From Setaria digitata (taxonomy: Eukaryota; Nematoda; Chromadorea; Rhabditida; Setariidae), in assembly GCA_003640385.1 (NCBI GenBank), contig RCAB01000065.1, positions 62,001 through 126,000 on the forward strand: a stretch of DNA of 64,000 nt, in the 5' to 3' direction. The position numbers and the translations under genes are program-made. The notes under the pieces were generated by a model. It was given only the letters and a program-made list of their open reading frames with translations. It did not search any database and had not been told where the DNA came from. This document shows positions 1 through 12,645 of this stretch, in pieces (the stretch's first letter is position 1; every line of letters starts with the position of its first letter).

Positions 1-2004
1 CCTAACACACTAATCTGCTACCACTTTGGCGGCGGCATGAAATCTTACTGAAAAACATTCCTTTGAAAAAAAGTCTGAAATTCGAATAAATTTTTACAGC
101 ACATGAAAAAAAAATCTTTCATCGAAAATAATTGAGCAGGAAATGTAATTCACAAGTGTGAGACGTAGTCAAGTTGGAACATACCACTGTTTTGGTGAAT
201 CCGAAAGGTCATTAATAAATTGATTCGAAGAGGTCACAGTGAGTGCCACGAAGCTGCCGTTGGAAACGAATCATTCTAACAGCAATACAATTTCCGATCA
301 ATTCAACTAATTTATTATTCTTGTTTCTTTTTCCTTTCATTCATTTTTGCTGTAAGCATTTTCATCTTCAATTTAAATTTTCATCAAACGGTTGCAAAAT
401 ACGTCTTTTAAACAATAATGAATATTATTCTCACTGCAATATTATTGTTATTATTGGTAAAATTGTAATAATAACTATTTATAACGAAAAATGGCTGCTA
501 TTTTTTCATTAATTATTGTTATTGTTGTTATTATTATTATTGTTATTATTATTATCATTATCATTATTATTATTAATTATTATTATCATTATCAATTAAT
601 ATTATTGATCATTATTAATAATTATCATTGTTAACTATTATTATTAATTATTGCTATCAATTATTATCGTTAATTATTACTGTTATTAATTATTATTGTT
701 ATTAATTATTATTATTAACTACTATTATTAATTATTATTATTATTAATTATCGTTATTAATTATTATTACTAATTATTATTAATTATTATTACTAACTAT
801 TAGCTGTAACATTACTATTATTATAGAATTATTTTTATTATGAGAATAAAAATATCGTGAAAATTTGCAATAAATTTCAATTTCTCAAATAGCAATGATA
901 CTGAGGAATAGTTTTCCATATAATCGTAGTCCTTGAATATTTTTTTTCGCTAGAATTATTTTTCATAGCTGAACAAATCTGATCTCATATAATGACATAG
1001 AAAGAGTCACCTCGGCCCTTCTCTAAACTTTCGCACTCTTCAAATTTTGTTGTCAATTCATAACTCTCATTTGAATATACACTGCTGCAAATATCACTGC
1101 TTCGCACATTCTATACAATATTTTTTACACTACCGAAATGAATTAGTTCCTTCTAGATTAGATGATGAACTATTAAACATCTCAAGCAAGATGGGTAATG
1201 GCCCTTTGTTAGTGCTGTTTAAACTTTAATTCACTTTTAACTAGTACTTGAAAGTTGTCTTATAGTGATCGTATATTTGCTATATTTGCATGAACTTTCA
1301 ATATTGGACTGCATTTAATGATAGCGATGATTAAGAGAACTTGGTGGGAACAGATTTTTGATATGCCTTGACAAATCAGAAATTTTTTATTTGAAATTTC
1401 ATTAAAAAAAATACCGTGAGACACAAATTTATTTCTTCATATAAATTTTCCTAACTTAATAAGGTCACTTTAATCCGTGCATTTGTCATTTTCTGATCAG
1501 AAGCATTTATTTTACTTCATTAAAAAACATTGGAATTTCCAAATCATATTCCAAGAGTTTCACTTTTTTTTTAAAGTTTTAGACATACGTTTACAAAACT
1601 GATTTAAAAAAAAAAAAAGAAAAATAGTTCCATTTTTAGTAATAGTGTTTCGTTGTTTCTAGAGAAAAAAGGTTATGTTTCTTGAACTGAGTAGTCAGCT
1701 ATGACAATAAAAGTCATTCATGGGTTCGCATAAGGGCTATGTTTTGTTTTGTTTTGTTTTTTCTTGAAATTAATCAAAAACATTTAGTAAAATATATTTC
1801 ATCTTGCGATAAGTTTTGAATATCTCCTGTAATACTGTTCGCTTATTCATTACCGCAAATTTGATTTTAAACTGATTTCCAGTACTGCTCATATATCGGA
1901 GGTACCAATATCATTGACTGACTGATTGCAGCAGTTTAAAATCAATTAGCTATAATTTTATTGAGAGGCCTTACGGTTACAGCATTACTTTGACAGATAC
2001 AGAA
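1..2004. other. Gene-free 5' flank
   Basis: No coding exon could be supported here on either strand; the short ORFs (243-512, 1047-1229) have low-complexity or random composition and no domain signal. The stretch contains the large ATT microsatellite listed separately and presumably the promoter of the ZP gene that starts at 2005. No specific promoter element was recognised. Confidence 0.6.
509..800. repeat. (ATT)n / TTATTAATTA microsatellite
   Basis: About 290 bases made almost only of A and T in interrupted ATT/TTAATTATT units, with rare G or C interruptions such as TTATCATT and TTGTTATT. It is an imperfect trinucleotide microsatellite. Confidence 0.9.
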
Positions 2005-5000
2005 ATGGCTACCGATCGAAATCGAATCACCGCCAAGATTATCATTTATATCAATGTTTTTTTGGTATGTAAATAAAATTACTGCTTACCTTAATCTTTC
2101 ATGTAAGTTTTCATCCTAAGATTTCGAAACTGATATCTTTTTTTAGGACTGCTGAAGTGTATAGCATCTATTAGAACCTGAAGTAACCTGATGTAATATC
2201 ACACTTAGATAAACATATAAATAAAAAATCGCTTCTTAAATGGTTTTTTTCTTCTTTTTTTTTTTTTGAAAAATTTAACGAAGGGATTCTGGAAAAGCCA
2301 CATTTACAGGTCAGTGGAATATCTGGTAATACAATCGATAATGGAGTTAAGGGTTAATTTGCTTTCTTATTTTCAGCAGTAAGTAGATAATGAATAAATT
2401 TAGATATCGGTATAGTTTTAAAAGAAGATAAATCATGTATTAATGAGCAGTATCTTTAAAAAGTCCATGTTGGAAATCTTAAAGCCTTCATATTTTCAAA
2501 ATAATTCACATTTGAAATCAACTCGTTCCTGAATAATCCTACGTTTTTGGACTTTTTTAGACTTCTCTCTCAAAAAGAAGGAAAAAAAGAAAAAGGAAAA
2601 AGAAAGTTTTTTTCCGAATAAGTTGTTATGGCTATTTGCAGGTGAGCCGACATTAGAATGTGCAGCCGAAAGTATGTCCATCAATTTTATGACAGAAAAA
2701 GAATTTGAAGGACATGTTTATGTGAAGGGCCATTATAATAACAGTTTGTGCCGGACAGATGCCACTCTCAAGAAAAATGTTAATTTTACTGTACCATTCT
2801 CTCTTTGTGATGTACGAAGACAGCGTTCGGTTTGTCTTTCTACTTTCAAGTTCAAGCTTTAAAAAGTTATTGCAGCAGAAACGTATAAAATGGATAAGTT
2901 TAATAAAGTAGCGATGAAAAGTTTTATCAACAAACCTGCAGTAGCAAGCGATGAATTAAGTTAAAAGTTTTAAAAATATTTTCAGAGTAATCCGCGAGGT
3001 CTCTATGTCTGCATTACTGTCATCATCACCTTTCATCCGGTATCTTCTTTCATTTTTTAAAAATGAGAAAGCTCTTCTTAAAACAGACAATCTATCCTTA
3101 ATAAATAAATTCATTTTACAGATGTTTATAACTAAAATTGACAAGTCGTATCATGTAAAATGCTTTTACATGGAAACAGATCACACTGTGACAACACGTC
3201 TTGATGTCAGGTTAGATAGTTAATGAACCCTTCTATTTTCTTTTTTGTTTGAAAATAAGATACATGAAAAAAATTAAATTGAAAGCAGCAATCCATAAGG
3301 TCAAATTTTCTAGCCTGAATAGTGGACAACAAAGGAAAATTATCGTAATGATTGGTGATGATCAGAAACACATAAAAGCATTCGCCAGTCGTAATAGTAC
3401 GACCGATGATTTCGAGTAAGTTACAGCTCTTTTCGTTAGAGTTCTTGTAATATGTTAAAAGTATTCAGCAGTCTTCAAGAAGTGCCTATTAAGAACTACT
3501 CTCAGCGACGTATTTCAAATAATCGATAGCTTCAAGGTTGTAAGGATGAAAAGATGATTAAACATTCTTATAAGTTTGAAATACTACCTTCCTGTTATGT
3601 TTAGTTGTAATTCATTTTATTTCAAATAGTTTATGTTATTAAAATTATAATTCGTCCTTCCTTTTCATTCTTCTTTTCTGAAATCTAAATAACATAATTT
3701 ATCCTATCTAGCCATAAGATCTGTCCACACTATTCTTTAAAAATTTTGTAATTTTTTATGGCACCATTATATCATATTTAGAATTTTCATGTAAAATAAA
3801 TATTTTCTAATATAAAGTAATTAAAAGACTGATAATTAACAATTGTTCTAATAAAAACTATCAGTAGTGATCCACTTTCAAATGAAGTGATTACGCAGCA
3901 AATATCTCTACCAATTTGTCGGTATCAAGTTCTCATGGATGGACCAAATGGTTCTCCGGTAAGGTACACAACCGTTGGTGAGCAAGTTTATCATCAGTGG
4001 TCGTGTGCAGGTGACGATGGCCGAGTTCCAGGTTAAACCTTTGAAATTGTAAATGAACCTAAATTATGCTTCATTTCATTTTTTAGTTGCTATCCAAATA
4101 TTTTTAAAGAAAATTTTAGACCTTTAAATAATTTGCATATTAAATATTTCAACTTGATTATTCTTTCGTGATTCTAGAAACCAATTTGTACTGTACAACT
4201 GTTCATTCATGTGTAGCCAAAGAAGAAAGCGGAAAAGAGATTCAATTACTGGACGAGAATGGCTGCGCTGTTGACAGATATTTGTTAAATAATTTGGTTT
4301 ATACATCTGATTTGACAGGTGGACAGGTGTCACAGGTGTCTTTTTTCTGGAAATTTATTGTTACACATAATTATTTTGGAACGACAAAAGGAAAAATAGA
4401 GTTTATCAAATAATGCCAGTTATTTCAAATTAAAGTTAAATGATTTCTTCAAGATGAAACCTTTGCTTGAATTTGTGTCAGTTGCTTCTTTTTTCTTCTC
4501 AAATTAATTTTTTTTTTCATTAAAATAACGAACTGCTGAAAGCTAAAGTGAAACTGCATCATTTCTCAATAACTCTCATTTATTTAATGATGAACGCTGA
4601 TGAGCCATATTTTCATTCTAGTTCTTTTTTTTTTTTTTTTTTTTTTTTGCTCTGAAAATTTTCGCTGTATCTGTTCAGTATGTTCCAAATATCATTTATT
4701 TTTAGGTATTTAAATTTGCTGATCAATCATCATTATACTTTCATTGCCAGATACGTCTATCATTGAAACGTGGAAGTTGTAAGGTTCATTTTATGCATAT
4801 TTTTGCAAGAAAATAAAGCAGCCAAAATTAAGAATAAAATTTTAGGATTGAAAATTTGAAAATTATTATGTTTTGTTCATTGTTTACCAGCGAAGAAAAA
4901 TTGAGCGGATGGAAGAGTGTTATAGAGAACAAGCGACGATTGTTCAATTACATCGGCACGAAACAAACGAGAGCTACCGGTTACTTCTCAGTACAGTAAT

Positions 5001-5396
5001 ACTGATCAAACAGTGGTTGATGTATTTTCACAATCGATGACAGTATTTGATATCGATGATCCAATAAGTTTCCATTTCAAATGTCTCATATGCTAATCAA
5101 GAAATTCCATTTTTTTTAATTAATTTTTTAAAAAGGTCCAACATGCCATAATTATGATTAATTACCCTATAATTCTATAAATTATAGCCACTAGATAATG
5201 AGATACGGTTGCAGCTGCTGATTCATTGCATCGATTTGAAGCACAAGAACTAAAACAAACAGCAATGTGTTTAACACCGATGTCATTTAGCTTCCTGTTG
5301 GCAGTGTTCACAACAGAACTACTGATTTCAACCTTATCTGTTCTTGTTCTGTATCGAAAAACCTGCTATAAGCAGGAGCACTGTACCGAAGGATGA
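2005..5396 (+). CDS. ZP-domain (cuticlin-like) type I membrane protein
   Basis: Ten exons give a continuous 377-aa protein: 2005-2064, 2310-2325, 2642-2829, 2986-3039, 3122-3210, 3865-4031, 4178-4335, 4706-4783, 4926-5067, 5215-5396. It starts [14 protein letters not shown] with a hydrophobic signal segment. The ZP domain follows: an [13 protein letters not shown] motif, [20 protein letters not shown], then [15 protein letters not shown] and YHQWSC, and ZP-C cysteines in LYCTTVHSC and [11 protein letters not shown]. After GSCKRTSDDC comes a furin-type site, RNKR. The protein ends with a membrane segment ([20 protein letters not shown]) and a short tail to TGA at 5396. This order (signal, ZP, RNKR, membrane anchor) is that of nematode cuticlin/CUTL proteins, which are cleaved from the epidermal membrane and polymerise into cuticle or alae. 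Exon 2 is only 16 nt; it and exon 1 are the least certain, but their phases match. An AATAAA lies at 5835-5840. The symbol is left blank because the family has many paralogues. Confidence 0.93.
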
Positions 5397-6686
5397 ACAA
5401 ATCCAGATAATCCCCTCCCAATTTATCTAGCATTGTATTTTACCATTTCACCTGTTTTCTAGCTTAACTGTTCATAACTTTTTACAGTGTATTTTCAGTC
5501 ACTTACATCCATTTTTCTGTTCCTTTTAATAGGTCTTATGATCTTCAGACATTCAGGTTGTTCTTTTTTTTTATCATGCTAAGTTTAGGAAGTGATAAAA
5601 AACGTGGGGTGAGCCATGAAGTAATTCGATAGTCAAGGAAAGAGGACTAGGCAAATTACTTAAACACTATTCACAGAAGAGGTTGCATACATCTGGATGA
5701 ATCTGAGATGGCAGTTTGTTACGAAATTGATGCCGTAGTTATGGTGGAAGTAAAAGTTATGATTAAAGTGGTTTGCTTCAAAATAGCCACGCAATGATTT
5801 GATTATATGTATGTACGCAGGTTAAAAATATGCTAATAAAGCATACAGACCGTTAACAGTGATAATAATGATAAGAAATTCGTAATGCTTGCTACTTAAT
5901 TACAGATGAATATGATGCATGCTTTAGACACCACTGCTCCTCACCAAATTGAATTGATGAAAACTGTACTTAATGTTTCTGTAGTGATAATCAGATAAGA
6001 GGAAAACGCTGTGGGATATTTTACTACTTGTATTTTCTAGCAATTTCGCCTGAAAAGTGTCAACTTCTCGTCAAATTCATAGATTTGATTCAAGCTAAAT
6101 ACTAATACCGTCTTGTCTAATGTTTACATGCATTAAAAATTGAAGAAATCTTACTTATTATTTTATGTCCACTTAGTATTTTGTTCATCATCAACAAAAA
6201 ATAAGAAGTTTTACAATAAGTGGATCAAAATTTCAAGAAAGAAAAAAGTATTTGGAATGCTTATAGAGAATGTTTATTGACTTCTTGTGTTTATAGGAAA
6301 TTATCGACAGCATGTCCTTTAACAAAAAAAAAAAAAAAAAAACTAGAAGGAACACTTATAAATTAACCCGATCACCAATTAACGAAAAAGAATTAAGCAA
6401 GAAAACTGCACAGCTCTTTAAAATGGAAATACATGGATAAAAAATACTGACAATCGGAATATAAAGTAGTAATGATTATCAATTTAAAAGGTTCAAGTAA
6501 CCAGCTGAAATGATTTCGAGAAATATAACTTTAATTTCGTGATAGCCTATTGAGCTTCATTCCAACCGGCATGAAAGACCATATCGAAGAGATACATCTG
6601 CACACTGAATTTCGAAATACGAAAATTACAAAACAAAGGTAACTCGGTAAGTAATGGCAGCATTCCATCTTCATATTTTATGATAG
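5397..6686. other. Convergent intergenic region
   Basis: This is the space between the 3' ends of the ZP gene (+) and the coiled-coil gene (-). It has no supported exon. It contains AATAAA on the + strand (5835-5840) and TTTATT, i.e. AATAAA on the - strand, at 6273-6278; both are candidate poly(A) signals, at some distance from the stops. A poly(A) run lies near 6325-6342. Confidence 0.6.
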
Positions 6687-9600
6687 TTATTTACTAATCT
6701 CTCTCAACGCTGTTTCCATCTCACTCTGTAACAAAAACATTTAGTTTTTATTTCAATTTTTGGTTTAACTAAATTTCATTTGATACAAAAAAGTCAGCAT
6801 GTTCTCTAATTGAATTTGCATAAGGCATCCAAATTATTTCATTTTTTTTTTTTTTTTTTTGCAAAATTTGAAATTACTTTATTTTTTTCCAAAATTTAGA
6901 ATCTATACTAAACAAAAATTGAAATTTTAGAAATAATGCAATCTTGACAAAGAAATGTTACTTGTAAGAGCTTAAGATCTTTAACAGCATCTAAACGTGT
7001 CAGTTTCTCTGCCGCACTATTCAGTTGCTCCATTATATCGCTAATTTCTTCTTCATTGTCCTTCGATTCACTAGATTAAATATAAAATCAAAATAGGCGA
7101 AATATTATTTATTTATTTTTTGCTTCATGTTCTCAGCCTAATTTCTTATCCATTCTGTCTTTTTCCCTCATCCAGTTATCTAACTGCTCGTCTTAAAATG
7201 AGAACGAAATTCCAAGAATGAAACTCAGTTACAAGGAAAAAAGTTGCCTTCAGATAATATATTTCAACAAAAAATATCCTAAATCTCTACTGCGCACTAC
7301 TTCCCATGAAAGTGAAGTAATTATTAAACGCTTTACTACCACTTCTTATGGAAGCAATTTGAAAACTGCGAATCTACGTTATCCGCCTATCTAAGTAATC
7401 GGAAAACCATCCATCATTCTTGTTTGTATTTGTCAAAGAATATTGTCTGTCTGATTGCAGTGAAGTGATTCAATGCTATTAGACCCAATTAACTGCATGC
7501 GGTGCTTCCTTTAGCAGCTAATGTTCGTAGCAGTCTCATACTAATTAGATATGATTCACTCTGAGTTTAAGATTAACCGATTTGTTAAATGTAAGAAGTA
7601 AATAAAACCTATGTTGAAGATGAAGAATATATTGCTGACCTGACTTCGATGTTTGTTGTTTCTATCGCCATCTCATACTTCTTTTTCCATACTTTTATTT
7701 CTGCTGCATTTTCCAATATTTTTCTATAAAAAATTTTGTAATATTAGGAATCATAATTATTATAATTATTGCATACTGACACCAACGAAATCGTAAAAAA
7801 AATTAATTTTAAGACCGATTTTTGGAACATTATTAACGAAAAGGGTTCATATCATTTTACATTCAAAAGAGTACTGACCTTCTTAATTCCCTTTCTGTTC
7901 GTTCTTTTTCTCTAAGTTTTAAAGTCAATCGTTCCACTTCTGCCTCCAATGACTGAAGTGTTCTTTTTTTTTTTGTTTTTTTTTTCGAAGTTTTTACCGT
8001 TTTCAGAAAAAACAACAGCGATATTATGAAGAAATATGACTAGAATGACATTGTTTATAATCGTCAGTTAATCTTGAAATCAAATTTGTGTATACAAGCA
8101 TTGGACACTTTTCTCTGAATATGATGTAACCTAGAAACAAAGTGGATTGATTCATATTCTGGTTTGAAAGTGCATTTACCATATTCTTTTCTCTTAAAGT
8201 GATCATTTCTGCAGAATCTTCCTGAACTTTCGGGGTATCTTCTGAAAAACATGACGTTTGATAATTTTTTGCGATTGTTTACGCAGTTAAAAAATTTTTA
8301 GTTATTTTCATTCGTTTTTTAAAGATATTTAGAGAAAAAAAATGAAAAGATAAATCAGAAAATTAACAAATTTGAATATTACAAATGGGTTTAGGAACTC
8401 ATCAAATTTTTCAAACTATTTTAGCCATGTCTCAAACAAAAGTTACACGACATTCTGTATTCATACATAAACTTTTCAGTGCTTTTCTAGTTGTATTTTT
8501 TTTTCTCGGACTTTATAACATTTCCAAGTCCGTCATGAACGGTTACTGCGAGAATTTGAATTTCGCACATTACAAAATATCCAAACACGCAACCTTTCAC
8601 TTCAGGAATCGCAGCTTCATTTACCGGTTGCTCGCCATGTTTTAATTCAACATCATTTTCAGCATCATGTGAACGAGTACTGAGCTGAAATCTAAACTTT
8701 CAAAGGATTTCAAATGAGCTGTTTTAAAATGCTCAATTTATATATCTATTCTAAGCATCTTATTTATTAAAAACTCTGAAATGTTTTAAAGAAATCTCAC
8801 AGGATTTTGCATTGTACTGATCAATGTGTGTCGCAACACTTTCGGTAATGAAAATTTTCCTATTCTCATTTGTTGATTTTGTTGCTTACGTTCCCATTTC
8901 TGGAACGATTTAGGATTATGTGAAAATGTAACCTTTATTATTATCAAGGGTATATTCCTCTATGAAATTTAACAATCATCATATTTCATGAAATTAAAAT
9001 CGTTAAATGATTGTTAAATTGTAAAGATGATTGTTAAATTTGATGAAATTAAAATTAAAATGTTTAATTTGATGAAATTAAAATCAGTTGAAATTAGTCA
9101 GTCATCAAAAATGTCATATAAAAAAGAATCATTTATGAAGTTAATGAATGCAACAAACAGAAAATGCATGAATCTTGACAATTGAACTTGAGTAAGAGTA
9201 AGGCTTAGAAATATTGGAGATCGGCGTAAAGTGGCATCGATTGTAATAGGTTATGTTGTGCTTTAGATTATGCATCAAAGATGCCGTAGAAGAACGCCGA
9301 ATAGTGGTGATCGTTGCTTCCCTGAGCTGTATCGACTCATATGCATTATATGATATGGACCTAAAAATTTGCAAGGATAATAATACCTACCTATAATCCA
9401 CCTTTTCTATTTTTCGGCTAAATTTTCTTCAATCCAAAGATATTAGAAAATGGCATCGTTTGTTTCATTTGATAATTTGTTTCACTCAAAAGCACTGCAT
9501 TTAAAATTTTTTTTTCTAACTTTCTCGATTTAACTAAGAGAAATACAAACTTCGAACCAAATTTCGACAACTTAATAATGCATCAATACATTTCATCGTT

Positions 9601-9841
9601 TATTTATATCTATGTTGGTTAGCTGAAAGCCAGTGAGATGAAGAAATGGAAGAAGAAGATTGGCTGAAAGTTTTTAAACTTGCTTTTTGGTTACGAAGTT
9701 CTACACACAAATTTAGTTAAATTTTTACTAATTTAATACCTTTGCAACGAAGGAGTTCGTCCACTACGAGCACCAAACGCATAAAACGTCCTTAATGATA
9801 ATAAAGACCCATTAGGCACTCGAGAATCATTACCTGCTTTC
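6687..9841 (-). CDS. Unrecognised protein with C-terminal coiled coil (5' end not found)
   Basis: Exons on the minus strand, 5' to 3': about 9841-9740, 9360-9180, 8684-8594, 8241-8180, 7952-7879, 7723-7640, 7070-6962, 6725-6687 (stop TAA 6689-6687). Phases agree at every junction. The N-terminal visible part is Ser/Thr/Arg-rich (NDSRVPNGSLLSLRTFYAFG, then TIRRSSTASLMHNLKHN). The middle is acidic (ENDVELKHGEQ, VKEDTPKVQEDS). The last ~120 residues are charged heptad-like helix: LEAEVERLTLKLREKERTE, KVWKKKYEMAIETTN, DIMEQLNSAAEKLTRLDAV, ending SEMETALREISK. The exons lie in otherwise stop-rich DNA with good acceptors (TTTCAG or TATAG). I do not recognise the family and propose no function beyond coiled-coil association. 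The start is missing; the 9841 boundary and the acceptor at 7952 are the weakest choices. The gene is convergent with the ZP gene. Confidence 0.72.
8985..9090. repeat. Imperfect tandem GATGAAATTAAAAT repeat in intron
   Basis: Three or more degenerate copies of TGATGAAATTAAAAT and GATTGTTAAAT(T) are interleaved inside the 9179-8685 intron of the coiled-coil gene. Seen by eye only. Confidence 0.6.
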
Positions 9842-12612
9842 CTGGAAATTTCACAGCTACATCTTTTTAATTGCAGAATATCAAATGATATCGCAGTGCA
9901 CACTTTGCATTAGTAATTTGGTGGACCAGAATACCAGAGTTACCGAGATTAGTCATGATACCGATGCATTAGACACAGTACACCTTGTCGAGAACAAAAT
10001 GATACGCCAAATATGTGTAAATAACTTCAGAACTGTGTTTGCTTACTCCCATCTGTAGTGAAATAATTTTAATCAGGAGCAGCAGAAATTTGAAGGTTTA
10101 AAATAGAGAATTTTTTCAACTTTCAAACGCAGCAGCAGTAGTAGTACCTCGTGCTGCAACTGGGAAAAATAAAACTTTAAATATTTGAATGAAATTTGCA
10201 CCTGGAAGTGAAATTCAATGGTGGAGGTAACATTTTTATTACAATTCGTGTTCCGGTATCCAGCAAAGTTGACACTGATATCAAGGAAAAGTGATCAAGA
10301 TCGGTTAACTGCTGTGTAGTGGTTCGAGTAAGACAGAACACTTGGGATGCTTTCATCAGTGCTCCCGTACTGTAGCTTTTCCCATCAGGTGTTAGCGTCC
10401 GTTTTTTAAACTGAAAAATTTTCCTTCCATTTATAATCTAATTAAATTACAGATCAAATCATCCAAAAGATCTAGAAGCTTATATTTAGTACTGACCGAT
10501 AATTTTAATTAATGTGTATATTATACTTATCGAACTGTGATGAATATTTCTTATCATGAACTTTTTCATTAAACTTCTACAAACAAAAGATTCATAAGTA
10601 ATTCATTTGGATTATAACAGTCCAATAGCATAAAGCCAATAAAATGATAATAAGCAACAAATGGCAAATTGTCAAAATTACAGAAATGGATCTAATTCAG
10701 ATGATCTTACAGATAGAAAATTTTGCAAATGCAAGCATAGTACTATGCAAAGAAGCACACTTCTCTGTTATAGTGACTGCAATTTAGCAGCCATTAAGAT
10801 AGCTAAAAGCTAAGATGTAATGAGCTTCTGCTCATCTGCCCATCCTCAAGTTTTATCTATCTAGCAAAGATGGTGCAGTTGCTTTCACTACTGAATGTTG
10901 TAAAATATTCAGCTGCTTTATGTAAATAATTGTGACTGAAGAAAGTGTCAGAAGTTCTGTAAAAGTAATCAATCATTTACATTTATATATGTTTCAAACT
11001 TATTAATAAACTATCAATTTGATTTGTGAATAAAGACACTTTTAAGAATTGATTTATTTTGAAACATACCTGAAGAAGTAAGGAACAAGAAACCATTTAA
11101 TGCATTTTTGCGTTTTAAGCATTTTTACTTTACTTTAGGTTTTCAACTGACATTTATATTCCAACATGCACTTGCTTATTAACTTGCAGTCTTGGCTAAT
11201 TATTGGTCAATTATGCTTACTCTGAGCTTTTTTTTTTTTTTTTGGCTTTTTATTTACGACTTAAAGGGTGAGAAATGCTTAACATTTTCTGATTCATCAC
11301 ATTAAATGTACTTTAAAATGTTCCCTTTTCTTTTTGCAAATTGTGAAGAATGATTAGATTTAATTTTTCTTCTTAGACTTATTATAACATAATCACGTTT
11401 TTGTTCACTCTTTTACTGTGCAAGAAAAATAATCTGTTAGTAGTAAAGGATTGAAATGGATTAGTTAAATTTAAATTGAATAGAACTATGAATAATATTC
11501 GTTTTGCCGATCTATTATCGTCTAATTCCTGCTTCAACTTATAACCAAACTAATTCTCTATCAATTGCCATAACTTCGCCAAAATCGAGTGGTCATATTT
11601 TTGACAAATAATGATAAGAGCTAAGACCAAATAAAAGCAGGTACGAATTCAAACAGCGATATTACAACAAGCATAAATAATTTTGTAATCGGAGTAAATT
11701 TTGTTGGGTTTTGTTCGTTCTTCTCACACTTAAGTCTCATTATAAAAGAGCAACTTAAATAATTACAAATTCGTGGAAAAGTATTTTTCTTTAAAATTTA
11801 TCGAGAGCTTCAACAACTAATCGTAATGTTGTGTTAAATAAAAAGAATAAGCATTGAACTGAAATTGAAAACCATTGCTAATAAATATTTGCGTGTCTTC
11901 TGAACCGCCGTCATTGCTTCCATCCTACTCATATCCGCTGCTTATTAATACATTCTCAGAGGGAGATAAATAACTGTTTGTTTAAACTACATCCAAGTTA
12001 AAAATGGAGAATCAAGACTTTCTCAGAAATTTTCCTGATATTGTCTAACACATAAAAAAAATCCGTTCGTTTTCTACAATTTTCAAAGCAAGTCTTTTTT
12101 TCCATACCAAATTGGCTTCATTGCTTTTCTTATTCTTTCTAGATGTGAGAAACTGTGTCAGCTGGGGGGGAAGTCTGAGTAAATCGTCGATCTTTCCATC
12201 ATCTCTTCATATTCAATTTGATTTGATGGATGACATTTCATTAAAAATCTTTGTGATGATTCCATTAATAGTCAGTTTTACTCAAACAGTCATTTTTTTC
12301 TTTTTTTTTTTTTGTATTAATCTTCTATTATTTCTTTCCTTTAGATATAATTTACAAATTCTTGAATTTAAAATCGTTCAGTGATATTTTGGCCTGTTCA
12401 AATACTAAATCAATCTTTCATTTCTTTGCCACTAATATCTAGATTTTATTTCGCCGTAACATTAATTAACATTGACCGTCACCTCGTGAATTTTTCATTA
12501 GTTTCACACACAACTCTTTTTTTTTTTTCTTTCATTCCAAATCAAAGTATTTACACCCTCTTAAAAACCTATGATTTTCCTTGTTTGAAATATTTAAATA
12601 TCGCTAAAAGTT

Positions 12613-12645
<33 letters not shown>

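Noticed and set aside
4891..5038. Plus-strand reading [14 protein letters not shown]... to a TGA as the ZP protein C-terminus
   Set aside because: It lacks the furin site and membrane anchor; shifting the acceptor to 4926 gives the full family-type C-terminus with matching phases.
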